This document shows, in pieces, positions 32,623-41,326 of a DNA stretch of 64,000 bases. The stretch spans positions 124,001 to 188,000 of the forward strand of contig CAVTES010000006.1 of the NCBI GenBank assembly GCA_963733885.1. Reading direction: 5' to 3'. The notes under the pieces are model-generated. The model ran no database searches and was not told the DNA's origin. It worked only from the letters and a program-made list of their open reading frames with translations. The translations under genes and the position numbers were made by a program. This DNA comes from JACVRW01 sp963733885 (GTDB lineage: Bacteria; Actinomycetota; Thermoleophilia; Solirubrobacterales; Thermoleophilaceae). Position 1 is the stretch's first letter, and the number at the start of each line of letters is the position of its first letter.

Positions 32623-33758
32623 GGCGCCGCCTCGAGCGGCAGACGGGCGTGCACCCTGTAGCCGCCGCCCGGCAGTGGGCCGGCCTCGAGCGTCCCGCCG
32701 AGCAGGACGGCGCGCTCGCGCATGCCTACCAGGCCCCGTCCGGTGCCGTTCGCGTCGGCGCCGGTCGAGCCGCGTCCGTCGTCGCGAACTTCCAGCTCCA
32801 CCGCCCCGTCGCCGTAGCGGACGGTCACCTCCGCGCGCGTCGCGCGAGCGTGTCGCAGCGTGTTGGTAAGCGCCTCCTGGACGATCCGAAACGCGGACAG
32901 GTCCACTCCGGCGGGCACCTCGGGCTCCTCCCCCTCGCGCCGCACCACCACGTCCAGCCCGCCGAGCCGGAGCGGCTCGGCCAGCTCGTCGAGGCGCGCG
33001 AGCCCGGGCTGCGGCTGCGTGGGATCCAGACCTCCGGCCGCGCCGCCGCTCAGCAGCGTGCGCAGCTCGCGGAGCGCGTCGCGGCCGGCCTGCTCGATCG
33101 ACCGCAGCGCCGCGCGCGCCTGGTCGGGCCGGGTATCGAACACGTCGTCAGCCGCGCTCGCCTGCACCACGATCACCGACACGCTGTGGGCGATCACGTC
33201 GTGCAGTTCCCGGGCGATGCGGGCCTGCTCGTCGCCGGCCGCGCGCCGCGACCCCTCCTCGATCGCCTTCCGGCGGTTGCGCGCCGCCTCACCCAGCGCC
33301 CAAGCGCCGACGGCGAGCACCATGGCGAAGACGGTGTCGTCGACCGTGGTGGTGAAGAAGTTCATTGCCGTCAGGCCGAGAAGGGCGGCCAGGCCGAGCA
33401 GCGACACCCGCGGCGGGCGGGCCGCCGCCAGCGAGCCGATCGCGAACAGGCCGGCGATCGGGATCACCGCCTCCGGCACAATCAGCTGGAAGCCGACGCC
33501 GCTCGCGACCACGACCGCCATAACCAGCCCCGGGCGCTTCTTGCGCCAGTGCAGGGCGGCGCCTTGGACGATGGCGAGGATCATGCCTGCCCACCTGGCG
33601 CCGTCGAACCCCGGCCCCGCCGGCTCCTCCTCCCCCACGACGAGCAGGAGGAAGATGGCGACCGCCCACGGGATCAGGGCGCCGCCGAGGCGCCGCAGGC
33701 GGGTTCTCGTCGGACGGCGCACGCCCTCGATCGTGGCGGATGGCTGCCGTCCGCGCAT
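32619..33758 (-). CDS. Sensor histidine kinase, HPK7 (HisKA_3) type
   Basis: 379 residues. The N-terminal part has about five hydrophobic helices (residues 28-160) with short loops, then the HisKA_3 dimerisation helix ARIARELHDVIAHSVSVIVV with the phospho-His in ELHD. The ATPase domain has QEALTNTLRHARATRAEV (N box), VRDDGRGS (G1) and GRGLVGMRERAVLLGG (G2). The sensor is of the membrane-embedded, loop-poor type often seen beside ABC exporters, sensing envelope stress or antibiotic. It is the first gene of the operon. Confidence 0.92.
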   Translation of the reverse strand: MRGRQPSATIEGVRRPTRTRLRRLGGALIPWAVAIFLLLVVGEEEPAGPGFDGARWAGMILAIVQGAALHWRKKRPGLVMAVVVASGVGFQLIVPEAVIPIAGLFAIGSLAAARPPRVSLLGLAALLGLTAMNFFTTTVDDTVFAMVLAVGAWALGEAARNRRKAIEEGSRRAAGDEQARIARELHDVIAHSVSVIVVQASAADDVFDTRPDQARAALRSIEQAGRDALRELRTLLSGGAAGGLDPTQPQPGLARLDELAEPLRLGGLDVVVRREGEEPEVPAGVDLSAFRIVQEALTNTLRHARATRAEVTVRYGDGAVELEVRDDGRGSTGADANGTGRGLVGMRERAVLLGGTLEAGPLPGGGYRVHARLPLEAAP

Positions 33759-33777
33759 CGGCCTCAGGTATGAGAGG

Positions 33778-34047
33778 TCAGCGCTCGAGCTCGAACATCA
33801 CGTTGTCGACGTAGCACCAACACCAGGTCTCGCCCTCCTCGGCGGAGCGGACGATCGGGTGTCCGGCCTCGCCTGCGTGCTTGCTGGCGTGCTTGTTCTT
33901 CGACGAGTCGCAACAGCCCACGTGCCCGCACGAGAGGCAGACCCGCAGGTGCACCCAGCGATCGCCTATGCGCAGGCAGTCCTCGCAGCCGGCCACGGAG
34001 TCCGGGGGCTCAATGGTGATCTGGTCGAGATGCGAGCAGATGGCCAC
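33778..34047 (-). CDS. UBP-type zinc-finger protein
   Basis: 89 residues, a standalone ZnF-UBP domain. Ligand pattern CSHLD near the N-terminus, CEDC, CLSCGHVGCCD, then H-x-x-K-H and a conserved HPI strand, ending ETWCWCYVDNVMFEL. In eukaryotes the fold binds ubiquitin C-termini. Actinobacterial standalone versions are common and of unknown role. The motif GxxWCWCYVD is typical of them. Monocistronic, between the two-component operon and the endopeptidase gene. Confidence 0.85.
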   Translation of the reverse strand: MAICSHLDQITIEPPDSVAGCEDCLRIGDRWVHLRVCLSCGHVGCCDSSKNKHASKHAGEAGHPIVRSAEEGETWCWCYVDNVMFELER

Positions 34048-34147
34048 GTCTTCGAGGATACGCCCCCCGACGGCTGCGGACCTCCTGTCGGCGCCGCCTC
34101 GTACCTTCGTAAGCCGTCATTCACACTCGTCGGCCACCCTCCATCGA

Positions 34148-34816
34148 ATGCCCCGCCGAATCCGCACCGGTGCGGCCGCGCTCGCGGCCGTGTGCTCGCT
34201 CGCCCTTCCGGCGTGCGGCTGGCGCGAGCTCGAGGCCCAGCTTACCCAACCGGTTCCGCCGGCGCTCCCCGAGACGCAGATCGTGTGGAAGCGCTCCGTG
34301 GCGGTCGGCTCGCCGTCGGCCGGACGGCTGGTGCGGGGCGTGCGCCTGCCGGCCGAGGGCGAGCACTTCTTCACCTGGGACCCGGTGAAGCGCCGCTCCC
34401 CGAACCGGGCCTGGCGGCGCTGGGGCACCGACAAGCTGGTCCGGCTTGTGCTTCGGATCGGCCGTGAGTACGGCGAGGCCCACCCCTACGCGCCGCGCAT
34501 GTCGGTCGGCGACCTGAGCCGCCCGCGCGGGGGGAACTTCGGCCCGCAGTTCGGCTACATCGGCCACGCCAGCCACCAGAACGGGCTCGACGTGGACATC
34601 TACTACCCGCGTGCGGACGGCCGCGAGAGGGCGCCGCGGAACGCGTCGGAGATCGATCGCCGGCTCTCGCAGGACCTCGTCGACCGTTTCGTCGCGGCCG
34701 GTGCGATCGACGTGTTCGTGGGCCCCAACACGCGGCTGACGGGACGGCCCGACGTGGTGGCGCCGCTGGTGAACCACGACAACCACCTGCACGTGCGGAT
34801 CGCGCCGGGCCCCTGA
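34148..34816 (+). CDS. Penicillin-insensitive murein endopeptidase-like lipoprotein (M74)
   Basis: 222 residues from the ATG at 34148. The signal peptide has the lipobox LPAC (Cys about 25), so it is membrane-anchored outside the cell. The catalytic domain shows MSVGDLSRPRGGNFGPQF, GHASHQNGLDVDIYYPR (zinc His plus Asp) and HDNHLHVRI (H-x-H zinc ligands), the LAS/M74 arrangement of MepA-type enzymes that cut D-Ala-meso-DAP cross-links. The N-terminal linker (30-85) is divergent from enterobacterial MepA. It probably acts in peptidoglycan remodelling. No operon partner. Confidence 0.85.
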   Translation: MPRRIRTGAAALAAVCSLALPACGWRELEAQLTQPVPPALPETQIVWKRSVAVGSPSAGRLVRGVRLPAEGEHFFTWDPVKRRSPNRAWRRWGTDKLVRLVLRIGREYGEAHPYAPRMSVGDLSRPRGGNFGPQFGYIGHASHQNGLDVDIYYPRADGRERAPRNASEIDRRLSQDLVDRFVAAGAIDVFVGPNTRLTGRPDVVAPLVNHDNHLHVRIAPGP

Positions 34817-34838
34817 GGACCGGCGCGCGGCCGGCGGC

Positions 34839-35183
34839 TCAGAAGCCGATGGGGCGCGGCCGCGGCGGCTGCGCGAACAGGAGCCAGAGACCAGCCTCGG
34901 CCATCCGCTCCACGGCGAAGCCGGAGGCGCGGGCCTCGCCCTCGACCAGGCTCGCCAGGGCGGGCATCGTTGCGAAGCGGCTGACCACCACCGCGGAACG
35001 CAGCCGGACCGCGAGCGGGCGCTCGCCCGCCCAGAGGATGACCAGCGGCGGCACGCGCATCGGGCGATCCGAGCGGGGGTCGGTGGTGGGCGGCGACTCG
35101 CGCACCTCCACCTCCACCTCGCCGCTCACGAACTTACTGCCGCTCAGTAATGAACGCACCGCGCGCTGCTCTGCGACCACCAT
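34839..35183 (-). CDS. Hypothetical protein
   Basis: 114 residues, no family recognised. A basic, Pro/Arg-containing sequence with one hydrophobic patch (VPPLVILWAGERPLAV) and an Arg/Pro tail (FAQPPRPRPIGF). Codon use looks typical. It lies between the endopeptidase and the divergent galactokinase gene with only about 25 bases to the latter. The start at 35183 is the first ATG of the frame. There is no clear ribosome site. Confidence 0.4.
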   Translation of the reverse strand: MVVAEQRAVRSLLSGSKFVSGEVEVEVRESPPTTDPRSDRPMRVPPLVILWAGERPLAVRLRSAVVVSRFATMPALASLVEGEARASGFAVERMAEAGLWLLFAQPPRPRPIGF

Positions 35184-35207
35184 GTGACCCTAGGATCGAG
35201 AGCCAAC

Positions 35208-36299
35208 ATGCGCCACTCGGCCATCCGTCTAGTACACGCCTCTGGCGGCGGCCCGGGCGTCCAGGCGTTCGCCCCGGGCCGGGTCAACCTGGTCGGCGAG
35301 CACACCGACTACAACCACGGGCTCTGCCTCCCCTTCGCCATCGACCGGGGCGTGACCGTGACAGCGGAACCCCTCAGCGGCGGTGCGATCGAGGCGCATG
35401 CGCTCGACCTGTCCGAGCGCGATCGCTTCGAGCTCGGCGCCGATCTTCCGGCGGGCGGCCCCAGCGCCGGCTGGCGCCGCTTCGTGCGCGGGGCGGTTGG
35501 AGAGCTGGTCCTCGAGGGGATCGAGGTGCGGTCCTGCCGGCTTTGGATCTCGGGCGACGTGCCGCGCGGCGCCGGTCTCTCCTCCTCGGCGGCGCTGTCG
35601 GTGTCGCTCTGCCTAGCCCTGTGCGCGGTGGCCGGGGCGGAGCCTCCGGGACGAGTCGAGCTGGCCCGGCTCTGCTCGCGGATCGAGCGCGAGTGGTGCG
35701 GCGCCGACACCGGTCTCCTCGACCAGCTCGCCTCGCTCTTCGGCGAGCGCGGCCGCGCACTGCGGATCGACATGCGCGGGCCGGTGGTCGAGATCGTGCC
35801 GCTGGAGCTCGCGGGCCACGTGCTCGCCACGCTCGACTCGGGCGCCGAGAGGAGCGTCGCCGCCTCCAGTTACAACGAGCGGCGCGCCGAGTGCCGGGCG
35901 GCCTGCCGCGCGCTGGGCGTCGAGTCGCTCCGGGAGGCGGACGGTCACGAGGGGCTGCCGGAGCCGCTCGACCGGCGCGTGCGTCACGTGCTGAGCGAGA
36001 ACGAGCGGGTGGACGCCGCGGTGGCGGCGCTCGCGGCCGGAGACCTGGCCGAGGTGGGACGGCTGCTCGACGCCTCTCACCGGAGCCTCCGCGACGACTA
36101 CGAGGTGTCGGTTCCGCCGGTGGAGCGGGCCGTCGAGACCTGCAAGGAGGCCGGGGCGCTGGGAGCGCGGATCATGGGCGGCGGTTTCGGCGGATCCGTG
36201 CTGGCCCTCTTCCCGCCCGGCGCCGAGCCGCCGCCGGGCGCAGTCGAGGTCGAGCCCGGCCCCGGCGCCGCGGTTGCCTCGCCGCCGCCCGGGCGCTAG
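35208..36299 (+). CDS. galK: Galactokinase
   Basis: 363 residues from the ATG at 35208 (a GTG at 35184 is a second option). GHMP kinase of the Leloir pathway: the galactose-binding signature GRVNLVGEHTDYN is at about 24-36, the phosphate loop VPRGAGLSSSAALSVSL lies in the middle, and motif 3 GARIMGGGFGGSVLALF is near the C-terminus. It phosphorylates galactose at C1. It stands alone here, with no galT or galE nearby. The C-terminal tail is Pro/Gly-rich and likely disordered. Confidence 0.93.
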   Translation: MRHSAIRLVHASGGGPGVQAFAPGRVNLVGEHTDYNHGLCLPFAIDRGVTVTAEPLSGGAIEAHALDLSERDRFELGADLPAGGPSAGWRRFVRGAVGELVLEGIEVRSCRLWISGDVPRGAGLSSSAALSVSLCLALCAVAGAEPPGRVELARLCSRIEREWCGADTGLLDQLASLFGERGRALRIDMRGPVVEIVPLELAGHVLATLDSGAERSVAASSYNERRAECRAACRALGVESLREADGHEGLPEPLDRRVRHVLSENERVDAAVAALAAGDLAEVGRLLDASHRSLRDDYEVSVPPVERAVETCKEAGALGARIMGGGFGGSVLALFPPGAEPPPGAVEVEPGPGAAVASPPPGR

Positions 36300-36308
36300 C
36301 GTCGCGTC

Positions 36309-37250
36309 ATGCTCGCCCGCCGCCGTTCCCCCCTGCTCGCCGCCATCTCGATCCTCGCGGCCGTCGCGCTGATCGCGCCCGCCGCGGCGTCCGCGCAGAC
36401 CAACGCTCCGTCAGCCTGCCCGGCCACCTTCTCGGTGCTCCACGACGATCAGATCGGGAGCATGTCCGTGCCGGCCGGCGCATACACGGTCACGCGGCTC
36501 GACCCGACCGGTCTGAGCTGCGCCGACGCCTCCGACCTCTTTCGGCAGTTCCTCGAGGACTGGGACGGCCGGCTGCCCCGCCCATGGGTCGCGGACGCTG
36601 CGACCCGCACCTTCACGCGCGGATCCGGCGGGAGCGTGGGCTTCAGCGTGGCGCCGGCCGGGAGCCATAGCGGTGGCGGAGGCGGCGGGCACCATCCCCA
36701 CGGCGAGGCCTGCCCCGGCACGTTCCAGGTGCTCCACAACGACCGCATCGGAACCTTCCAGGTTCCCGAGGGCTCATACCTGATCACGCTGCTGTCGGTG
36801 GGGCGGATCACGTGCGCGCAGGCCTCTTCGTTCTTCGCGCGCTTCCTGCAGGACTTCGACGGCATCCTCGCCACCCCCTGGGTCCTCGACCCGGAAACGG
36901 CCTCGTTCATGCGCGGCAGCCGCAACGTGGGCTTCCGCATCAAGGAGGTGGTGGGTCCGCCCAGCCCGAACGGCGGCGGAAGCGGCACCCATCCGGCCGG
37001 TGACCGCTGCCCCGGCACGTTCCGCGTTCTCGGCAACGACCGGATCGGCCGGCTCCGCCTGCCCCGGGGCCGCTACCGCATCACGGTGATGGAGGACGGG
37101 CCCACCTGCGCCCGGGCGTCGAGCCTGTTCGCGGACTTCCTCGAGCTGTTCACGGGCGACCTGCCGGGCCCCTGGCGGCTCAACGTGCGCACCGCGACCT
37201 TCACTCGCGGGACGGGCGACACCGGCTTCAGGGTCAAGGCCGTGCGCTGA
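36309..37250 (+). CDS. Secreted protein with three copies of an unassigned Cys-containing repeat
   Basis: 313 residues. A Sec signal peptide (about 1-30, ending AAASAQ) is followed by three about 79-residue repeats at 37-115, 135-213 and 234-312. Consensus features: CPxTFxVLxxDxIG at the start, PxGxYxxT, then the second Cys in TCAxASxLF, FLxxFxGxLPxPW, and TxxFxRGxxxxGFxVK at the end. Each repeat has exactly two Cys (37/71, 135/169, 234/267), so one disulfide per repeat is likely. Gly/His-rich linkers separate them. I recognise no named domain. It is extracellular by inference and lies 9 bases after galK. Confidence 0.75.
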   Translation: MLARRRSPLLAAISILAAVALIAPAAASAQTNAPSACPATFSVLHDDQIGSMSVPAGAYTVTRLDPTGLSCADASDLFRQFLEDWDGRLPRPWVADAATRTFTRGSGGSVGFSVAPAGSHSGGGGGGHHPHGEACPGTFQVLHNDRIGTFQVPEGSYLITLLSVGRITCAQASSFFARFLQDFDGILATPWVLDPETASFMRGSRNVGFRIKEVVGPPSPNGGGSGTHPAGDRCPGTFRVLGNDRIGRLRLPRGRYRITVMEDGPTCARASSLFADFLELFTGDLPGPWRLNVRTATFTRGTGDTGFRVKAVR

Positions 37251-37323
37251 CTGGACGCGGCGCGCGCTGCGCGGTCGGCCGTCTGATACAACGGGGCCGC
37301 CCGTGGACCGCCGACTGGCCCAA

Positions 37324-37407
37324 ATGAACCTGCGCACCGGCCTGATCGCCGGCGCGATCGCGATCATCGTGTTCGCGCTCTCCTGGGTCGTGGGCCTCGT
37401 CTACTGA
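37324..37407 (+). CDS. Single-helix membrane microprotein of the oxidase cluster
   Basis: 27 residues (NLRTGLIAGAIAIIVFALSW, then VVGLVY), one membrane helix with a short charged N-terminus. An in-frame GTG at 37303 would add seven residues. Its TGA overlaps the ATG of the next gene (TGATG), so the two are translationally coupled. The position immediately before a subunit-IV-like protein and close to coxB/coxA/coxC suggests a small oxidase subunit. No SD is obvious. Confidence 0.5.
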   Translation: MNLRTGLIAGAIAIIVFALSWVVGLVY

Positions 37408-37655
37408 TGGCCGACGACGAGCGGATCCACACGGGCGGACCGGAGGCGCCGCCCGCGGGCGAGTCCATTCACCTGCCCGGCCCCAGCTACCTGCCGATCG
37501 TGACTGCGGTGGGCCTCATGATCGCCGTGGTGGGAGTGGTGCAGTCGTGGATCATCGTCGCGATCGGCCTGCTGATCACCCTGGTGGCGGTGGTGCGCTG
37601 GATCCGCGAGACGCGCGACGACATCAGCGAGCTCCCCCTGGAGCACCGCCACTAG
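37407..37655 (+). CDS. Cytochrome c oxidase subunit IV-like membrane protein
   Basis: 82 residues with a charged N-terminus, the motif ESIHLPGPSYLPIVTAVGL, two closely spaced membrane helices, and a polar tail IRETRDDISELPLEHRH. The HLPGPSYxP entry to the first helix and the W-I-R-E-x-R/H exit are typical of actinobacterial aa3-type oxidase subunit IV. It probably stabilises the subunit I-III core. The 3' end overlaps the convergent CBS gene by 32 bases. Confidence 0.65.
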   Translation: MADDERIHTGGPEAPPAGESIHLPGPSYLPIVTAVGLMIAVVGVVQSWIIVAIGLLITLVAVVRWIRETRDDISELPLEHRH

Positions 37656-38064
37656 CCGTCTGGTAGTCCTTCGGCAGCTCGCTTGTCGCGCCGTCCTGCA
37701 CCCAGCAACGCACGATGTCGCGCATAGAGAGCACGCCGACCATCTCGCTGCCCTCCACCACGACCAGGTGCCGGAAGCCGCCCCTCACCATCGCCTCGGC
37801 GGCGCGCTCGAGCGACCAGTCCGGCGCCGCGAAGGTCAGGTCGGTGGAGAGATGCTCGGCGACCGCCTCGCTGTCGGGGTCCTCGCCCTGGCCGATGGAC
37901 TGGAGGATGTCGCGCTCCGTGACGATGCCGGGCCCCGGCTGCTCCGGGTCCATCACAACCGCGGCGCCCACCCCGCGTCCCGCCATGGCGCGCGCCGCGT
38001 CGCGCAGGGTGTGACCCGGATTGATCGTGAGGACCACGTCGCTCATTCCGGCACGGACATGCAT
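37624..38064 (-). CDS. Two-CBS-domain protein
   Basis: 146 residues. CBS domain 1 is about 10-75 (VLTINPGHTLRDAARAMAGR, GIVTERDIL) and CBS 2 about 75-135 (LTFAAPDWSLERAAEAMVRGGF, GVLSMRDIVR). Paired CBS domains bind adenylates such as AMP, ATP or S-adenosylmethionine. A standalone pair usually acts as a regulatory module. A strong GAGGAGG precedes the ATG 38064 by about 10 bases. It sits inside the oxidase cluster on the other strand. Confidence 0.85.
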   Translation of the reverse strand: MHVRAGMSDVVLTINPGHTLRDAARAMAGRGVGAAVVMDPEQPGPGIVTERDILQSIGQGEDPDSEAVAEHLSTDLTFAAPDWSLERAAEAMVRGGFRHLVVVEGSEMVGVLSMRDIVRCWVQDGATSELPKDYQTASGGAPGGAR

Positions 38065-38163
38065 GCAACCTCCTCGGGGGTTAGTGACGATCGGCTCAAG
38101 TTGAGACTACCGGACGTCGGCGACGCCGAGCCATCCATTCGGGCCCCGCGCGCGTATTACATC

Positions 38164-38523
38164 GTGGTGCGGCAATCGACCCTGCACAGACGCCGAGCGC
38201 TGTACGAGGAAGCCCTCGCAGTGATCGAGCGGGAGTACCGCGACGAGTACCTCTCGCTGGCCTCGGTGGCGCGGTCTATCGCCACGTCGCGACGCCAGCT
38301 CCAGCGCGTCTTCGGCGAGCGCAACACCAGCTTCCGAGAGGAATTGCAGCGGGTGCGCATGGCCCAAGCAGCCGTGCTGCTGCTCCGGGACTGCATCCCC
38401 GTTGGAGCGGTGGCCCGGGCGGTCGGTTACCGCCAGCCGGCGCAGTTCTCGAAGGCCTTCCGCCGGCACCACGGATGCCCTCCGTCGCAGCTGCGCGGGA
38501 CGGGGCGATCGCTAGCCGCATAG
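38164..38523 (+). CDS. AraC-type DNA-binding protein without sensor domain
   Basis: 119 residues from a GTG at 38164, almost entirely the AraC-type double HTH: EYLSLASVARSIATSRRQLQ is the first helix-turn-helix, and IPVGAVARAVGYRQPAQFSK with AFRRHHGCPPSQLR is the second. A start at 38059 is in frame and would add 35 residues. It would overlap the start of the divergent CBS gene, so the shorter version is preferred. With no ligand domain it may sense nothing itself or rely on a partner. It may control the CBS or oxidase genes beside it. Confidence 0.7.
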   Translation: MVRQSTLHRRRALYEEALAVIEREYRDEYLSLASVARSIATSRRQLQRVFGERNTSFREELQRVRMAQAAVLLLRDCIPVGAVARAVGYRQPAQFSKAFRRHHGCPPSQLRGTGRSLAA

Positions 38524-38550
38524 CCGTCTCCTCCAATAAGATCGCCCGCC

Positions 38551-39360
38551 GTGAGCGAGAGGGAACCAGCGGCGGGCATCGAGGGGCCGCCCGAGACGGA
38601 TCCGCGCCTCGAGGGCGAGAAGCATCCGATTGCCCGGATGCTCGGGATCGGAGTCGTGGCGTCCGTGATCGGCGTCGCGATCTGCCTCATGATCGACTGG
38701 TTCCCCGCCGACGCCTCCGGCGCGGCGGACCAGATCGACACGGTCTACGACGTCCTGCTGATCTGCTCCGTGCCGGTCTTCGTTCTCGTGATGACGATCG
38801 CGATCTACTCGGTCGTCCGCTTCCGGGCCAAGCCCGGCGACCTGCGCGACGGACCCTCGATCCACGGCAACACGCGACTCGAGGTCATCTGGGTCACGGT
38901 CCCCTTCCTGATGGTCACGGCACTGGCCGTCTACGCATGGATCGTGCTCGACGACATCGAGGCGAGGCAGCCCAATGAGCTCGTCGTGAACGTCACGGGC
39001 CAGCAGTTCACCTGGACCTTCGAGTATCCCGCCGAGGAGGTGGGCTCGACCGCGCTCGTGCTTCCCGAGGACCGGCCGGTGGACTTCCGCATTAGGACCA
39101 TGGACGTGATCCACTCCTTCTGGGTCCCCGCGTTCCGGCTCAAGTCCGACGCCGTACCGGGCCTTACTACGAAGATCCGCCTGACGCCCGACAGGGTCGG
39201 CCGCTACCAGGTCGTATGCGCCGAGCTGTGCGGGTACGGGCACTCCACGATGCGCCAGAACGTGCGCGTGGTCCCGGAGGACGAGTTCGACGCGTGGCTC
39301 GACGAGCAGCGCGAGGCGAGCCAGGCGGGCGGTGCCGGCCAGGGTGAAGAGACACCGTGA
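38551..39360 (+). CDS. ctaC: Cytochrome c oxidase subunit II
   Basis: 269 residues from a GTG at 38551. It has two N-terminal membrane helices (about 30-50 and 68-90) and a cupredoxin-fold CuA domain. The CuA ligands are complete: H188 in DVIHSFWVP, then C223, E225, C227, H231 and M234 in CAELCGYGHSTM. No fused cytochrome c domain is present at the C-terminus, so an external cytochrome (for example the dihaem lipoprotein at 43737) is the likely donor. It starts the operon coxB-coxA-USP-coxC-small subunit. Confidence 0.95.
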   Translation: MSEREPAAGIEGPPETDPRLEGEKHPIARMLGIGVVASVIGVAICLMIDWFPADASGAADQIDTVYDVLLICSVPVFVLVMTIAIYSVVRFRAKPGDLRDGPSIHGNTRLEVIWVTVPFLMVTALAVYAWIVLDDIEARQPNELVVNVTGQQFTWTFEYPAEEVGSTALVLPEDRPVDFRIRTMDVIHSFWVPAFRLKSDAVPGLTTKIRLTPDRVGRYQVVCAELCGYGHSTMRQNVRVVPEDEFDAWLDEQREASQAGGAGQGEETP

Positions 39361-39385
39361 TGGGGTACCTTCTGGAGGCGCAGCG

Positions 39386-41308
39386 ATGACTCTCACCCGT
39401 CGTCTCCTCGCCCCCGGTTGGTACCGCGCCGCGCTCGGCACCGTGGCCGGCTTCGGCCTGGGTATGGGCATCGTGGTCGTCGTCCGCTCGCTCTACGGCT
39501 GGGATCCGATCCTCGACTGGGACGCGATCATCACCGTCGGCGCCCTGATCGCCGCGCCGCTCGGCTACCTGGTCGGGATCGGATGCTTTGACTACTGGTT
39601 CTACTGGGCTGCGGGGAAGCCCACCCGCCCGGAGGACCACTCGGGCCACGGGGCATACAGCTGGCGCGACTACTTCCGCGTCAACACCGACCACAAGGTC
39701 ATCGGCATCCAGTACATCGTCACGACGTTCTTCTTCTTCGTGGCCGGCGGCCTGATGGCGATGCTGATGCGCGCGGAGCTGGCTCAGCCCGGCACGCAGT
39801 TCGTGGACCCGAACACCTTCAACGGGCTGTTCTCGGTCCATGCCTCGCTGATGATCTTCCTGTTCATCATCCCGGTGTTCGCCGGGATCGCGAACTACGT
39901 CATCCCGCTGATGATCGGCGCGCCGGACATGGCGTTCCCGCGCCTGAACGCCCTGTCCTACTGGATGCTGCCGATCGGCGGCGTGATGATGCTGGCGAGC
40001 TACTTCGCCGAGGGCGGGGCCTTCGCCACCGGCTGGACCGCCTACGCCCCGCTGTCCACGGAGACCCCGCTCGGCCAGCAGTTCTTCACCGTCGGCGTGC
40101 AGTTCGCCGGCGCGTCATCGATCGCCACGGCGCTGAACTTCCTGGTCACGATCATCACGATGCGCGCGCCGGGCATGACGTTCTGGCGCATGCCGCTGCT
40201 CGTGTGGGCGAACTTCACGACCTCGCTGCTCGTCGTGATCGCCACGCCATTCATCGCCGGCTCGCAGTTCTTCGTCCTGCTGGACCGCACGATCGGCACC
40301 CACTTCTTCGCGCCGTCGGCGAACGGGGACGTGCTGATGTACCAGCACGTCTTCTGGTTCTACTCACACCCGGCCGTCTACATCATGATGCTGCCGGGCT
40401 TCGGGATCGTCAGCGAGGTGATCTCGACGCACGCCCGCAAGCCGATCTTCGGCTACCGCATGATGGCCTTCTCGCTCGTGGCCATCGTGATCCTGGGCTT
40501 CTCCGTCTGGGCCCACCACATGTTCGTGTCGGGCATGTGGAGCTGGCTGCGGGTGCCGATGATGATCACGACGATGCTGATCGCGGTGCCGACCGGCATC
40601 AAGATCTTCTCCTGGCTCGCGACGCTGTGGAGAGGCGTGATCCACCTGCGAACACCCCTGCTGTTCGCGCTCGGCTTCATCACGATGTTCACGCTCGGCG
40701 GCATCAGCGGGATCATGCTCGCCGTCATCCCGTTCACGATCCACGTGTCGGACACGTACTTCATCGTGGCCCACATCCACTACGTGCTGTTCGGCGGATC
40801 GGTGTTCACGATCTTCGCCGGGATCTACCACTGGTTCCCGAAGATGACCGGCCGGATGTACGACGAGACGCTCGGCAGGGTGCATTTCTGGTTGTCGTTC
40901 TTCTTCTTCAACCTGACCTTCGGCCCGATGCACTTCGTGGGCATCGACGGCATGCCGAGACGGGTGGCCGACTACGCCGAGCAGTTCGCCACGTGGAACG
41001 CGATCATCTCGATCTCGGCGTTCATCTTCGGCCTCTCGTTCCTGGTCTTCGTCTACAACATGGTCACCTCGTGGCGGCACGGGCCGCTTGCCGACGGCAA
41101 CCCCTGGCGGGCCCATTCGATCGAGTGGCAGGTCTCCTCGCCGCCGCCGGTCTTCAACTTCGACGAGGTGCCGACCGTGGTGGGCGGCCCGTACGAGTAC
41201 GGCGTCCCGGGCGCCGTGCACGCAGTGTTCAAGGAGAAGGCGCCGGCGAGCAGGACCGTCACGGCACCCGCGGGGGGTGGCGGAGCCCCGCCGCCAACTG
41301 ATGGCTGA
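39386..41308 (+). CDS. ctaD: Cytochrome c oxidase subunit I, A2-type haem-copper oxidase
   Basis: 640 residues from the ATG at 39386 with GGAGG upstream. Haem and copper ligands are all present: H152 (low-spin haem) in LFSVHASLMIF, H328-P-A-V-Y332 (CuB His and cross-linked Tyr), H377-H378 (CuB), H463 and H465 in VAHIHYVLFGG. The D-channel Glu of A1 enzymes (HPEVY) is replaced by Ala, and the preceding residues are YS (WFYSHPAVY). This is the Y-S motif of A2-type oxidases, such as those of Thermus and Rhodothermus. An N-terminal extension of about 95 residues with two extra helices precedes the core. The C-terminus is Pro/Gly-rich. Confidence 0.95.
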   Translation: MTLTRRLLAPGWYRAALGTVAGFGLGMGIVVVVRSLYGWDPILDWDAIITVGALIAAPLGYLVGIGCFDYWFYWAAGKPTRPEDHSGHGAYSWRDYFRVNTDHKVIGIQYIVTTFFFFVAGGLMAMLMRAELAQPGTQFVDPNTFNGLFSVHASLMIFLFIIPVFAGIANYVIPLMIGAPDMAFPRLNALSYWMLPIGGVMMLASYFAEGGAFATGWTAYAPLSTETPLGQQFFTVGVQFAGASSIATALNFLVTIITMRAPGMTFWRMPLLVWANFTTSLLVVIATPFIAGSQFFVLLDRTIGTHFFAPSANGDVLMYQHVFWFYSHPAVYIMMLPGFGIVSEVISTHARKPIFGYRMMAFSLVAIVILGFSVWAHHMFVSGMWSWLRVPMMITTMLIAVPTGIKIFSWLATLWRGVIHLRTPLLFALGFITMFTLGGISGIMLAVIPFTIHVSDTYFIVAHIHYVLFGGSVFTIFAGIYHWFPKMTGRMYDETLGRVHFWLSFFFFNLTFGPMHFVGIDGMPRRVADYAEQFATWNAIISISAFIFGLSFLVFVYNMVTSWRHGPLADGNPWRAHSIEWQVSSPPPVFNFDEVPTVVGGPYEYGVPGAVHAVFKEKAPASRTVTAPAGGGGAPPPTDG

Positions 41309-41326
41309 TCCCGGAACCACCACCGA

